Shown here piece by piece: positions 47,501 through 58,499 of a DNA stretch of 64,000 nt (position 1 is its first letter; every line of letters starts with the position of its first letter). The stretch is from Hydractinia symbiolongicarpus (lineage: Eukaryota; Cnidaria; Hydrozoa; Anthoathecata; Hydractiniidae): positions 33,629,851 to 33,693,850 of the forward strand of contig NC_079877.1 of assembly GCF_029227915.1 (NCBI RefSeq). Reading direction: 5' to 3'. A program made the translations under genes and the position numbers. The notes below the pieces were generated by a model that worked only from the letters and a program-made list of their open reading frames with translations, was not told the DNA's origin and did no database searches.

Positions 47501-47745
47501 CTGAAAGTGCGTAACCCAAAAAAAGGGCAAAAACAGCGAACACACGACGTCGTACTGCCATCTATTGATAGTCGTTACTACGTGGCGACATCGGAAAAAT
47601 CGTTACAACGTAGTTTTGACGTGGTAATTTCTGACGTCGTATTTCGATCACAAACGACGTCGATCCGATGTCGGGATTTTTTCGACGTTACATGTCAACT
47701 ATGAAGCGACGTCAATCTGACGTTAGGATTTTCAGGCGTCAGAGA
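47501..47745. repeat. GACGTC-rich degenerate repeat
   Basis: CpG-dense island in AT-rich surroundings. GACGTC, GACGTT and GATGTC words recur, with a diverged tandem unit of about 58 bp (CGACGTCGATCCGATGTCGG against CGACGTCAATCTGACGTTAG). A short open frame across it has no recognisable domain. Confidence 0.5.
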
Positions 47746-50035
47746 TTTGTTTTAAGTCATTTTAAAGTAATTTAATTTCATTTTAACATCACAAAGCCTG
47801 AGCCAAAATTTTGTTTTGCGTATTAAAAATGTGTATCAATATGTTAAAAGACACTTGAATCTCTGTATTGTGATATTTTCGACTATTAAAAAAATTTACA
47901 TTTTATTCCGAAATAGTTAACGTTTAATTAACGTGGTAATTTTTGTTACAATACACGATCTTTTGAATCTCATCCCTTATTATTAACATCTCTATAAATA
48001 AGTTTAGATTGAATTTAAAAGCAAAGAAAACTTGACAGTGGCAATCCTTTTAAAAACAAAGAAAAAGATAACAATGTTTTTTTTTACCTGATAAATGATT
48101 ACTAAGTAAAGTTATGTGAAATGAACTTGATATGATAGTTTGGATCGTGTAAAAAACTGCTTGAGTTCTTAGTGAAAGTTTTTAGTAACAATTTAGCATT
48201 TAGGAGATACAGCTGCTTTATCGTTGTGCAAAGAATTAATGTAGAAAGTTATATTGGTTGAATTATTATTTGGTGCTGGTTTTGTGACTTCTCCAAAGAT
48301 ATATTTGATGTTTATAAGGTGCATAGGTATCTGTAATATTTCAAAAGTGATTAACATAGGGATGATTTTTCGTGAGTTGGTTCCGTGAATTGTATTTCCA
48401 CCACACGGGCACACTGAATAAAAATATCAGAAGTTGATGATCATTAATAATTGAGCGTGGAAGTATTAATTAAAAGTTATAAGGAAGAAGGAACTTTCTA
48501 AAGGTAAAAAGTTAAAAACGAATAACCAGATCTATTTTTTAGGTGTTATTGTTGTTTTTATAGAGAATTCTTGGTACGATTTGCACAAAAACATTTTTCT
48601 AGAAAGCGATAAATGCTTCTTTATAAAGAACATTAGAAATATCAAATTGTAAAAGAAATGACAACTGCTTTTTGTTTATTGATGTCATTCGTCTTGTCAC
48701 GGCATGTCCGAAGTACGACAGATGTCTCTGAGCCGGTGATGATGAAATGTTTCTTGAAGTGCTTAGTACGTATTACCATACACGTTGCTCTTAAAAAATG
48801 AAACTTATAATAATACAAATCAGGTGAAAAATCCTAAATCCTATTCGAATATAAATCCTTTCATCCTCACCTATAAGTCAATCACAAAGAGTAGCTTAAA
48901 TTATAACCAACTTAGCATGCTTTTTGTCTATGTCAGGAAAATTAATTTGGGCAAAAAGTACTGTAACTCTTTCTATTCGTAAAATTTGCGAATATTATTA
49001 GCCATTAACAGTACCTTCTTCTCCTAATTTACCTCGCATTTATGTAGTAAATACTTGAATTTCAATTTTAGCAGCCTTTATTCATGACACCAATAAAAAG
49101 ACAGTATAACTGAGGGAAGATTTTATGAATTTTTTTTACGAAATAATAGTTTATTTTATTTTCGCGAAAAATAATTCAGCCAAAATTTTTTTTCCTAAAA
49201 GTATCTAAAATTATTCCCTTCAGATATTTTTTTTGTTTATTTTGTCGATCGTATTGAAAAATATGCTCACTCTCGCTACAAAAGTCTTATTTACGAACAT
49301 TTTGACTCTTTAGAGAAGCGGTCTGTAATTGCCTCAAGCTGCTTTACATAGCACGAAAAAGTTAGAGTTTAAAAAGATTCATTGAATTTATTTTTATTGA
49401 TAAAAACTTTTTAAGTCAAATTATCTTTGTTCGGACTTCCAATGTTTAGGTTCAACTTTTGATGAGAGAAAAAAAGAAAGCAAACATATGGCAAACACAT
49501 TGCGATGATTTAGAGAAATTATAGACAATTTAGAATAGTCCTATCGAAAAGTTTTGACCACGTGTCTGATTGTAGAATAAACTTTTTTAAGGTTCACAAA
49601 GGTTTGGTGAGGATAAGAAAAGAGACGAAAAGTGCAGAAACAAGAAGATCAAATGTCGTGTTTTTCAACGTTTTTCAACGTTTTTTAACGTTGTTTAACG
49701 ATTTTGTTAGATAATAATATGCCTTGGTGTATGAGACGAAACTAAAACTTCACCTTCTCGACATCGTAGTTCTTGCAAACTCTAAAAAATCCAATATTGA
49801 ACTTGGTTAACATTTCATACGAATGAGTTTTAATATATAGTTATGTCAAGCTAAAAGAGTAGCTACTCTGTTATGTTTTTCGGATAGAGCTATTATCTGG
49901 ATAAATATTTTATTGTGCCTTTAGCCGTTCCAGGCAAGGTAATTCTTTACAATCAACACAAAAATTGAAGAGCCAAAGTCCTTTGATTTTGATTTTTGTA
50001 GCTAACTTACCCGCTTAAGTATGTGACAAATTTTT
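47746..50035. other. no gene recognised
   Basis: AT-rich. Contains a short tandem of 10-bp TTTTTCAACG-type units, four copies, at 49661-49700. Nothing else supported. Confidence 0.45.
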
Positions 50036-50255
50036 ATCTTTTGTATGAGTATGCCTTATAAGAATATGAGACTGGACTGGCTGATAACCGGTGGAAGAAT
50101 CCACTGAATCTTTCTTTGAGTCGATATGAGGGATTCCAAATATAAACATAAAACACAGTAATTTAAAGCTTTTTGGGATTTAAGATTAAAAACTATAGGT
50201 CTATTGTGTAGAACAATGGAGAAATAATATTAATGACCTCCTGGTTAGAAGAAAG
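50036..50255. repeat. diverged copy of palindromic MITE with SINE-like head inside
   Basis: The left part has GCCTTATAAGAATATGAGAC and the right part AATGACCTCCTGGTTAGAA, the outer words of the MITE at 24442-24572. Between them, AACCGGTGGAAGAATCCAC resembles the head of the SINE-like units at 33.1 kb. Confidence 0.4.
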
Positions 50256-50373
50256 TCTTTTCACTGGAACTAATTTGTAACTGTATTACATTAAACAACG
50301 GGAAATGTGAGACATAATAATATCGCCGATAAATTTTTATATAAAAATTTGTTTCCTATTTTTTTAAGGACAA

Positions 50374-51342
50374 TTGAAGATGTTTAACAACACGACTATT
50401 TTAAAGACCGTATCACAAGAGAACTGGTGTATTAACTACAGCGCAACATTTTTATCAACACAAGCCGGAAAAATAAACCTCATAGCTTTTTGTGTTGCAT
50501 CATTATTATGTTGTATTGTAAGTGTTGTCTTAAACACCATCTACATATGCGCAGTGTTAAAAAGCAAGACCTTACGAAAGTTGGTCAACGATTTATATCT
50601 CATGTTATCTATATGTGATCTGGTCTCTGGTTTATCGTTAATTCCTGTTTACTCTTTATGGTTGGACGGATTTTTGCATGAAAACCCTCGCTGTTTTCTT
50701 ATTAATGTATGGACAGTAATGGCGTATAGTTTTATTATGATGTCCGTAACAGCTATTGGCTTAATCACATTGGAAATATATATAGCAGTGTTCAAACCAT
50801 TTTCGTATAAGTATATAACAAAGAAGAGACTTTTATCCCTGTGTTTGTTAGGTCTATGGATACCATCTGTTGTATTTCCAACCTTGTCTGTATACGTGTT
50901 TTCCGATACAATTAGTATAATGAGAGCAGTCTCAACTGTTTATGCCTTGGTGATATTTTTAACTATGATTGTGTGTCAAAAGAGGATATATGGCTACATT
51001 AGAGCGAACGAAAGCAAATGTAGCAACCAGAGAAAGAAAGCTGCCAGAGTTGCCCTTCAGATTTTACTGGCGTACGGGTTATGCAGCGTGCCAGCAGTAA
51101 TGGCAAATGTGATTAATAGATTGTTTTTCGATTCGGTGATTATTGATAACTATGTCAATCGCTGGTGTAATTTTTTGGTACTCTCGTACTCTCTGTGGGA
51201 CACGTTCATCTATGGTTATCGTTCTTCTAGAGTTCGAAAAGAGGTTTTAAAGATGCTATTATGTGGATATGTAACCAATCCATCCATATCGCAACAAGAA
51301 AATCGAAAATCAGGAGCTTTTGTTGTATCAAATAACTTATAA
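50374..51342 (+). CDS. class A (rhodopsin-like) GPCR, intronless
   Basis: A 322-residue seven-helix receptor. The extracellular N-terminus has sequons at N5, N6 and N21. TM1 is about 35-60 with Asn54; TM2 about 72-96 with Asp82. Cys107 sits at the top of TM3, and the DRY motif is replaced by EIY at 134-136. Trp162 lies in TM4, Pro240 in TM6 (CSVP rather than CWxP), and DTFIY at 276-280 takes the place of NPxxY in TM7. The second extracellular loop lacks the usual Cys partner of Cys107. The C-tail is short. These deviations resemble lineage-specific invertebrate orphan receptors; the ligand is unknown. The ATG at 50374 follows a pyrimidine tract and AAG, which could be a splice acceptor of a 5' UTR intron or a trans-splice site; a TATATAAA lies just upstream. 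The gene looks intact. Confidence 0.9.
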   Translation: MKMFNNTTILKTVSQENWCINYSATFLSTQAGKINLIAFCVASLLCCIVSVVLNTIYICAVLKSKTLRKLVNDLYLMLSICDLVSGLSLIPVYSLWLDGFLHENPRCFLINVWTVMAYSFIMMSVTAIGLITLEIYIAVFKPFSYKYITKKRLLSLCLLGLWIPSVVFPTLSVYVFSDTISIMRAVSTVYALVIFLTMIVCQKRIYGYIRANESKCSNQRKKAARVALQILLAYGLCSVPAVMANVINRLFFDSVIIDNYVNRWCNFLVLSYSLWDTFIYGYRSSRVRKEVLKMLLCGYVTNPSISQQENRKSGAFVVSNNL

Positions 51343-51587
51343 CAGACTGCTCATAGTGATACGCACAGCCAGTAGTAAGACGAATAGGTCATTTTTATTT
51401 TTAAGATAAACAGAAGAAGTATCTACTGAAGAGAATTGCATGTATCATGTACTCTGCTGTTTGAATTGTAGCTAATGTGCATTTCTCATTGTTACATATT
51501 ATTTTTAGTAGATTTCTGTATTTAATTACCACAGAAAAATTCTACACTTGTTATTTTATACTGCTCTGTACCATGTTATAACTTAAA
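51343..51587. other. GPCR 3' flank
   Basis: AT-rich 3' flank between the GPCR stop and the TTAA-flanked element. The first clear AATAAA, near 51676, lies inside that element, so the native polyadenylation site is uncertain. Confidence 0.4.
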
Positions 51588-51736
51588 TTAAGGATACTGT
51601 AATGGTATAAACAAAAAATTTTTACATAAAAAAATTTTTTTTTCAAAAATATGTGTAGTTTGATATTCTCGACCATAATAAAAATTTTTAATGAGTTGAT
51701 TAGGCTATTGTTAAAAGATCAGGTTGCGAGAAACTC

Positions 51737-51790
51737 TTTTACGAGAAATTTAGATGTTCGTTCTTTTACGAGAAATTTAGATGTTCGTTT
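51737..51790. repeat. 27-bp tandem duplication in left inverted repeat
   Basis: CTTTTACGAGAAATTTAGAT plus GTTCGTT, twice in direct succession. It accounts for 27 of the roughly 43 extra bases in the left sub-terminal region compared with the right. Confidence 0.9.
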
Positions 51791-52069
51791 TTCACGATGT
51801 ATACATGACTTCAAATGTCCGAAACTCCCTCCACGATGGAGAAACTCAACAAAACTTTGCACACGAGGTCATCGATACCTGCTGCAAATGACTTTGTCAC
51901 TTTTTATGTATATTTTGATTATTTAAAGAAAAAGTGAGGTTAAAACACAAAAGAGCGAGCAAAAATTCATTTTTTCACTAATTTTTAAATAAAAAGCGAA
52001 CGACTTTTTCAAAAAAATGTGACAAAGTATTGTTGCTATGGTAATGCTAAAGTGCACGCTCATTCAACA

Positions 52070-52160
52070 TAGCCCGCGGCAGCGAACTTCAGAAACGCAC
52101 ATGCGCGAAAATTGGAAAACATAAATCGTAAAAATCCTAGGCGGCGATGACGTCATCACA
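52070..52160 (+). promoter_or_regulatory. candidate promoter of the RAG1-like gene
   Basis: A CpG-rich patch in AT-rich sequence holding GCCCGCGGC, an NRF1-like ACGCACATGCGCGA and the CRE palindrome GATGACGTCATC (52146-52157). It lies about 400 bases before the start codon. Purely sequence-based inference. Confidence 0.35.
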
Positions 52161-52237
52161 TTCAAAGTAATGCACTAACAGCCCAAATAAAGTCTATCAC
52201 CTACATATTAGACCCAAAATGTGTTTTATTATGGTAT

Positions 52238-52429
52238 GTGAGGCCACCGTCTCGTAGAAACAACAAAAATTGCAGCCATAGCCAGTGTTGTGGTTACGGA
52301 AATAACGAAACTATAACCGACGAGAAATCAGTGAATTTCCCCATTTTCCACGTTAAAATTACAAAAAATAAAAGTTTTTCTAGCAACATGGTATATATTC
52401 CTATAAAGGCACATCATTTAAGTTTTTAA
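52238..52429 (+). CDS. short open frame, possible upstream exon with half a zinc finger
   Basis: 63 codons containing NCSHSQCCGYGNNETI and NFPIFHV, which faintly resembles the first half of a THAP finger (Cys pair then FxxF). The second Cys/His pair is not present. An acceptor (ATTTTTTCAG) at 52465 begins a frame open through to the RAG1-like start, so splicing from this frame (for example ATG/GTATAT near 52390) is possible. It may equally be random. Confidence 0.2.
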   Translation: MRPPSRRNNKNCSHSQCCGYGNNETITDEKSVNFPIFHVKITKNKSFSSNMVYIPIKAHHLSF

Positions 52430-52543
52430 TTGTGAAAATTTCATTCTACTTACATATTTTTTCAGCTAAATATTAGGAGAAATGTAGAGCTCATATTTTG
52501 TCTAAACGCAGTTACAGCCGCTAGCCAAACGTTCCATAAAAAC

Positions 52544-53488
52544 ATGGCTGCTAAACACATGTTTGAATTGGACACACTATGTCGAATATGTGGATTTCTT
52601 CTCCCGAAAAATAAGAACAATACGTTCAAGGTTTCAAACCCTGAGGTCAGTAGAAGAATGCAGGAACATTTGTTTATAAACATTGAAAATGACACTGAGG
52701 CGCTCCACCCAACCAAAATCTGCATGAAGTGCTACTCTAGACTTGGACAATTGGACCATAGAAAAAGCACAAGTAACTTTGAGTTGTTTAAATGGACAGA
52801 GCATAGTGAGCAAAATTGCAATGTATGTGTAAACGAAATAAAGCGAAAAAAAGGGGGAAGGCCTGGAAAAAGGATGTCCACGGGACGTTATAGTGTCTCA
52901 AATTCACACTGGACCAGAAATGAGACATCAAAAATTAATGAAAAGTTAGGTGAAACAGTCGTGTTGATGAAGCAAAATTTTAAAGAAAAATTCAATGATA
53001 ACCTTCATTTATGCATATGCCAGTTATGTGAAAATTTAATGCAGAAGCCTGTGCTTTTGAATAAATGTCAACACAGCTTTTGCTTCAAATGCTTCATACC
53101 AACAGTGGAGGGTCGCCCTCTCGAGAGTACCATATGTCCCGTTTGCTTCACTTTGGTGACTCCAGAATTCGTTACACACTCTCAAACCATATCCCATTTA
53201 TTAAGTAATTTGAAAATTGATTGCGAAAAATGTGGTGAAGTTTTCAAACATGGGGAATATTGCAAAGAAAATCATCTCAGCATGTGTATCGGGCAAAAGT
53301 CGCCACTATTGAGTGATGTTTTTAAATTAAACAAGGAAAATGATATCCCGAGAGAATTTGAAAAAGCTGCTCTCCATGTGATCAAAACAAAATTGGCACA
53401 GTCAACATTACCAAATAATGGCATTAAGTTTATGACTGGTAGATCAAGAGTAAGAATAACATTATTTCAATCCAACATCACATATTAG
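52544..53488 (+). CDS. RAG1 N-terminal-like zinc/RING protein, no catalytic core
   Basis: A 314-residue open frame laid out like the N-terminal third of vertebrate RAG1. C13-x2-C16 is in LCRICG; H55, C60 and C63 are in HPTKICMKC; KWTEHSEQNCNVC (84-95) comes before a basic, Gly-rich stretch. A C3HC4 RING follows (C159, C162, C175, H177, C180, C183, C198, C201), then a C2HC finger (C227, C230, H244, C248). In RAG1 this region is a zinc-binding dimerisation and ubiquitin-ligase module upstream of the recombinase core. Here the core is absent and the protein ends with a short unfamiliar tail (FMTGRSRVRITLF). The ATG has A at -3 and G at +4; the frame is also open back to a splice acceptor at 52465. 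The uninterrupted frame suggests recent or selected activity. RAG1 N-terminal-like proteins carried by mobile elements have been reported in invertebrates (N-RAG-TP in Aplysia). Confidence 0.85.
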   Translation: MAAKHMFELDTLCRICGFLLPKNKNNTFKVSNPEVSRRMQEHLFINIENDTEALHPTKICMKCYSRLGQLDHRKSTSNFELFKWTEHSEQNCNVCVNEIKRKKGGRPGKRMSTGRYSVSNSHWTRNETSKINEKLGETVVLMKQNFKEKFNDNLHLCICQLCENLMQKPVLLNKCQHSFCFKCFIPTVEGRPLESTICPVCFTLVTPEFVTHSQTISHLLSNLKIDCEKCGEVFKHGEYCKENHLSMCIGQKSPLLSDVFKLNKENDIPREFEKAALHVIKTKLAQSTLPNNGIKFMTGRSRVRITLFQSNITY

Positions 53489-53556
53489 TTTGTCCCAAAA
53501 ACGATTAAAATTATATGTACTTTTTTTATAGCCCTTGGTCTTCACATCAACATCAA

Positions 53557-53596
53557 GCGTCATATTATCACTCACTGGTGAGTGATAATATGACGC
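53557..53596. repeat. perfect palindrome, 19-bp arms, 2-nt centre
   Basis: GCGTCATATTATCACTCAC, TG, then its exact complement. It lies between the RAG1-like stop codon and the right inverted end. It could be a cruciform or hairpin used in transposition, or a transcription terminator-like hairpin. Confidence 0.9.
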
Positions 53597-53815
53597 AGAA
53601 AAAAATAAAACGGAGGGGAGTTTCGGACGTTTTAGTGAAAAACAAAGATGTGGATTTATGACTACCTGGAAAAAAGTTAAATTTCATACTTACATTATCC
53701 TACAGACAATTTAATTTGCTTTTATATTCAATAAATAATTTTGATGAAAAAAACATATTTTTTGAGAAATAATGAATATACTGAATATGTGTCTATACCC
53801 TTACAGTATCCTTAA

Positions 53816-55080
53816 ATAAATGTAGTTCCAGTATCTCTGGCGGGGGTGCAGTTGGTGGTTTCAATATTTCGATATTTATGCTGCTTTTTGTCTGGAATTT
53901 CTCAATCTGACAAACGCAAGATTTATTATGGTTATTGTTGGTAAAATTTTCGGTCGCCAAAAGCTTGTCGGCGTTCGCAGCAAGTCATTACGATGATGTA
54001 AAGACAATACTTCTACAATTGAAATATTGCAATATAAGAAATAAAAAAAAAAATGCTTATCTGTAGTTTTTTTGTACGAATAAAATAATGCGAACAAAAA
54101 TTTTTAAAGATTTAGGAGTATATTTTTTCAATAAACATCAAAATAAACTATTTCCCTTTCAACATTTGTTTGGAACACCAAATGTCAACTTCTTGTTGCG
54201 ACAACAGGGAACGTAGCAAGTATATTTACCACCACTAACAGCAGAAGCTAGCGTATTTTCCACGAGATAAAAACAATTTTTATTTTTTTTTAAACAAAGG
54301 GTTTTCCACAAAAGAATTCAGACTGCTACCTCAACCTAATAAAAACCTTTTGAATTGATTTTCTTCGATGTACTGCACTTTTTTTAAAAATATTTAACAA
54401 AAACTTACTTATACTAAATCCTACTAAATCAGTAACCTAATACTCCTGTTGCTGAGGCGTTGACAATACAACAAAAGGATAAAGATGGCGCCATTTGTTT
54501 GAAATGTTAATAGCTAATAGTTTTTGACTTTATGAATTGTACTTCTTGGATATTTGTTTGTTTTGGATCCTGTAGATAGCCACTTGCATTATTACACAAT
54601 AACGACATGGAGGAGTACGCCAAAATTTATCTTTATTTATTTTTAATTATTAATTCAAGTTTTATTCACGGGAGGATTTAGACTCCAGCCATTTCGGCAC
54701 TTCCCTAAGTAGAATTTGCGAATTCGAAAATCCTGTGTATCTAAGACTAGTAATGTTGCCGCATTTCGGTGATTTTGTTCCTCTCGATTCCCTTATTTTC
54801 TGCCGTAAAATCAGTCGACTTCGGCGGCTGTTGAAGGGTGGACTTCTCGACCCTCTTAAAACAAAAAAAAAATTGTGACGTGAAGAAAAATCTCGCCGAA
54901 GTCGTCGAAATTTACGGTAACAGAAACAGTAATATTAGGCGATGGGTGCGTGTGAATAATTTACTCTTTCTATTCTTATTATTTTGCGGTAGCCGATCTG
55001 TTTGGTATGTTCTGCCAATTCCAGCAAGCTGTAATTCTGAATTATTGAAGAAAGTTTATCATTTTTTTTGAACATGATAG
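53816..55080. other. no gene recognised
   Basis: AT-rich. A plus-strand open frame at 54838-55071 is not recognisable. GATAAAGATGGCGCCATTTG near 54480 recurs near 57130 (GATAAAGATGGCGCCATTGG), hinting at a dispersed repeat. Confidence 0.4.
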
Positions 55081-55087
55081 TTTAGTA

Positions 55088-56545
55088 GGCGACTTTCGGG
55101 AGATCCTTCTCCCATCATCGGCCAAAGTTAAATGATGTTGAGCATGTATATATGTAATAAGCAGAGGATTGAAATTCGTAAAAAAATAACCAATCAGGAA
55201 CAAGCTGATAATTACAGTTAATTACGGTAATTAACATTACCGAAATTACCTAGATGGAGATAACTACTCCTTCTGTAGGACTGGTAACCAAATCTCAGGA
55301 AGTTGATACGAGATGCTGTTTATGTGTTTGTCACGTTCTACACTGTTGATGGTTTCTTTAATCTTCCTGGCCGTTGTTCTGGATTCTCTGTCAATGATTA
55401 TACTCTTATTCCAATTAAACTGATGACTTCTGCTCCAGCCGTGGTCCGCAATTTTGTTTTTCTTCACATCTCCGTTTCTCACTGCGCGCATATGTTTTTG
55501 AACACGTTGCTTAAACTTTCTTTTTGTTACGCCTATATGCACTGCATCACAATCTTTACACGGGAATTTGTAAATATTGCTTTCTTCTTCCGGGGTTTAT
55601 TTTGTCTTCTGCTTTAGACAAAGTGCTTCCTAGGGTGTCTTTAGAGTTAAGAATGCATTTGATCTTGTCTTGCTTGAAAAATCGACGAAGGATCTCGCTG
55701 GTATCTAGTAAAAATGGTAGGAATGCTGATGCGATGAATTCTTCGATGATTCCCTGTTGTCTCGGTTGCATCTTCTGTTCATTTTATTTTTTACTTGCGG
55801 GATGACTTTCTGACTTTATCCATTTGCGATTAATGCTTTCTTTACATGTCGAATTTCTTCTTTGCTCCCCTTTTTGTCACTGACTACGCTGTTGTCACAA
55901 TACAGTAATGAAGGTATGACACTTTCTTTGCAAGATTTCTGATGGTTTGATTCGAAATTAAGGTACTGGTCAGTGTATGTTGATTTACGATACACTGAAA
56001 CTGAAATGGAACCATTCTTGCGTTTAACCAAAGTGTCTAGGAAAGCGATACTTCCATCTTGTTCAAGCTCAACAGTAAATACTTTTGTCGATGCAGGCCG
56101 TTTATGTGTTCATGGAACTCTTCCAGATGGGATCTTTTGATTATGGCGAATACGTCGTCAACCAATCTTTTCCAAGCCTTCGGACGTCTGTTTGATGTGA
56201 CTAATGTTGTTGTCTGATGTGCTTGCATGTATATTTCTGCAACTATTGATGAAGCAGGACCTCCTATGGCAACTCCATCTGTTTTAGTGTAGAAGTTATT
56301 ATTAAATAAGTTCAATCAAATGCAGAAAATCTGGTACTAAAATCTTTGTCTTTTTGCCAAATGCAGTTTTCGATCAGGTGTTTAATGATGTTCAAGGTGT
56401 CTTTTATAGGAATATTTATGTAGAGTGATTTGACATCAAATGATACCATGCATTGTTTAAAGTTAGCAACCGTAAATCTCAAGCAAACGAATTTTAAGAT
56501 TTTGGCTACAAACGCAGATTTTGAGGGAGCATGCTTAAGTTCAGC
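55088..56545 (-). mobile_element. Penelope-like element, old degenerate copy
   Basis: Minus-strand PLE with RT and GIY-YIG pieces in several frames (56545-56320, 56315-56037, 56031-55816, 55771-55556, 55560-55264). The 3' flank carries a structured motif at 55088-55123, similar to the one beside the PLE at 14.5 kb. It is 5'-truncated in or just before RT motif 3. It belongs to a different PLE lineage from the 15-17 kb element, judging by the low residue identity. Confidence 0.8.
55264..56545 (-). pseudogene. PLE RT and GIY-YIG endonuclease, many frame breaks
   Basis: Order on the minus strand: KHAPSKSAFVAKILKF, MVSFDVKSLYINIPI (RT motif 3), DGVAIGGPASSIVAEIYMQ (motif 4), LVDDVFAI (motif 5, with V in place of the usual M/L), then KNGSISVSVYRKSTYTDQYL. 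The nuclease starts YLQIPV/KFPCKDCDAVHIGVTKR, with HIG replacing YIG, followed by KFKQRVQKHM. At least four frame changes and stops; not functional. Confidence 0.8.
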
Positions 56546-57514
56546 TTTAGCAAGCTAGCTGGTGTAATTTATTACTAATTTTTTGAGGTTTTTATTCGGT
56601 TAGGGTATAAGAGCTTCTTATCATAGCCGAAATTTTTTTTTATGTTTGGGTTTGTGGCTATGCAGCTAGCCCTTTATTTATGACTATATTTATATCTGGC
56701 TTAAAAGTGAAAGTATATTTTCGAATGCGGTTTAGCTACTCCAAAAATTCTTAATTAATAATTTTATGCTAAATGCTGTAAGGTAGCAGCTATACCTGTT
56801 ATTACTGTCATAAAAGCTTATTCTACAAATAAATTGTTGAGTTATTCTTTCACCTAGGAGAGGTAACAGCAGGCTTTTTTCCTGTATCTTATTTAAACAG
56901 AAGTAAAGTTTTTTGAAAAAGTGTATTACGCCTATACGTAAATGCAAGATGGTACCAAGCGCTTAGCCTGGTGTCACGATTAATTTTTTAACTTTCACTG
57001 GAACTTTTCCCGCAGGATGAGGTGATTGTTTAGCTGCACACTGTGTTTTTATTTAAACTAAAGTTGCGATAAAGTTTTTTGGAACAGGCAGGCCGTTCCC
57101 TGTGTTTCTATTTAACCAAAGTTGTGATAAAGATGGCGCCATTGGTTTTTTTTTTGGAAAGGGTATTTATACCTATATGGATGTGAGACATTGTTTACTT
57201 GTACTAAGCGCTCAGCCTGGAGTAAAATTCTTCTGAACATCCACCGGGAACATTTCCCGAAAAGTAAAAACGGTTTGCCAACAATTTTTGCTGTCACGGG
57301 GGTAACAATGGGTTGTGAATTGTGTTTTTATTTCGGCTAAAGTTGTGGGAAAGTTATTTTTTTGAAAAATATATTACACCGGAAAAACAATAATGTTGTG
57401 TGCGCTTCAGTCGATTTATGACATACTGCATACCTGTACTAAAGCGCCCTACCTGAATGTGTGGCACGGTTTAAGGTTCTTATTAATTGCTCCACTGGGT
57501 GTTGAACGCCTGGT
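56546..57514. repeat. degenerate tandem units of about 230 bp
   Basis: Three diverged units share TTATTTAAACTAAAGTTGCG against TCTATTTAACCAAAGTTGTG and TTTATTTCGGCTAAAGTTGT, and also AAGCGCTTAGCCTGGTGT against AAGCGCTCAGCCTGGAGT. Units begin roughly at 56880, 57095 and 57335. No coding potential was seen. Confidence 0.45.
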
Positions 57515-57625
57515 AATAGGGAGTTTCCGAAGTTCCAACGGCGACGGCGACGGCAACGTAGTAGCGGCGGTCGTCGTCCTCGTTCCGGTTGAGTGAATAG
57601 GGAGTTTCCGAAGTTCCAACGGCGC
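57515..57625. repeat. direct repeats 81 bp apart flanking a GC-rich segment
   Basis: AATAGGGAGTTTCCGAAGTT followed by CCAACGGCG occurs at 57515 and again at 57596. Between the copies is GC-rich GGCGACGGCGACGGCAACGT sequence. Could be two nested repeat starts. Confidence 0.6.
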
Positions 57626-57638
57626 TCATTTAGTGGCG

Positions 57639-58497
<859 letters not shown>

Positions 58498-58499
58498 TA

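Larger units (their letters stand above)
51588..53815 (+). mobile_element. TTAA-flanked DNA transposon carrying a RAG1 N-terminal-like gene
   Basis: The element runs from 51592 to 53811, bounded on both sides by TTAA (51588-51591 and 53812-53815). The termini are inverted: GGATACTGTAATGGTATA on the left, and on the right the complement GGATACTGTAAGGGTATA (20 of 22 with the following bases). A second inverted word, TCAAAAATATGT, follows within 60 bases. A third, GTCCGAAACTCCCTCC at 51817 against complement GTCCGAAACTCCCCTCC at 53613-53629, lies about 200 bases inside. TTAA target sites are used by piggyBac and Kolobok superfamilies. The only long gene inside is the RAG1-like ORF; no DDE transposase is visible, so this copy is probably non-autonomous. 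Confidence 0.8.

Noticed and set aside
55088-55123. Active hammerhead ribozyme beside the second PLE
   Set aside because: The second core position is C rather than U, and there is no real stem III, so catalysis is not expected.
55303-55805. Plus-strand frames over the second PLE
   Set aside because: Antisense shadows of the PLE nuclease and linker on the minus strand.
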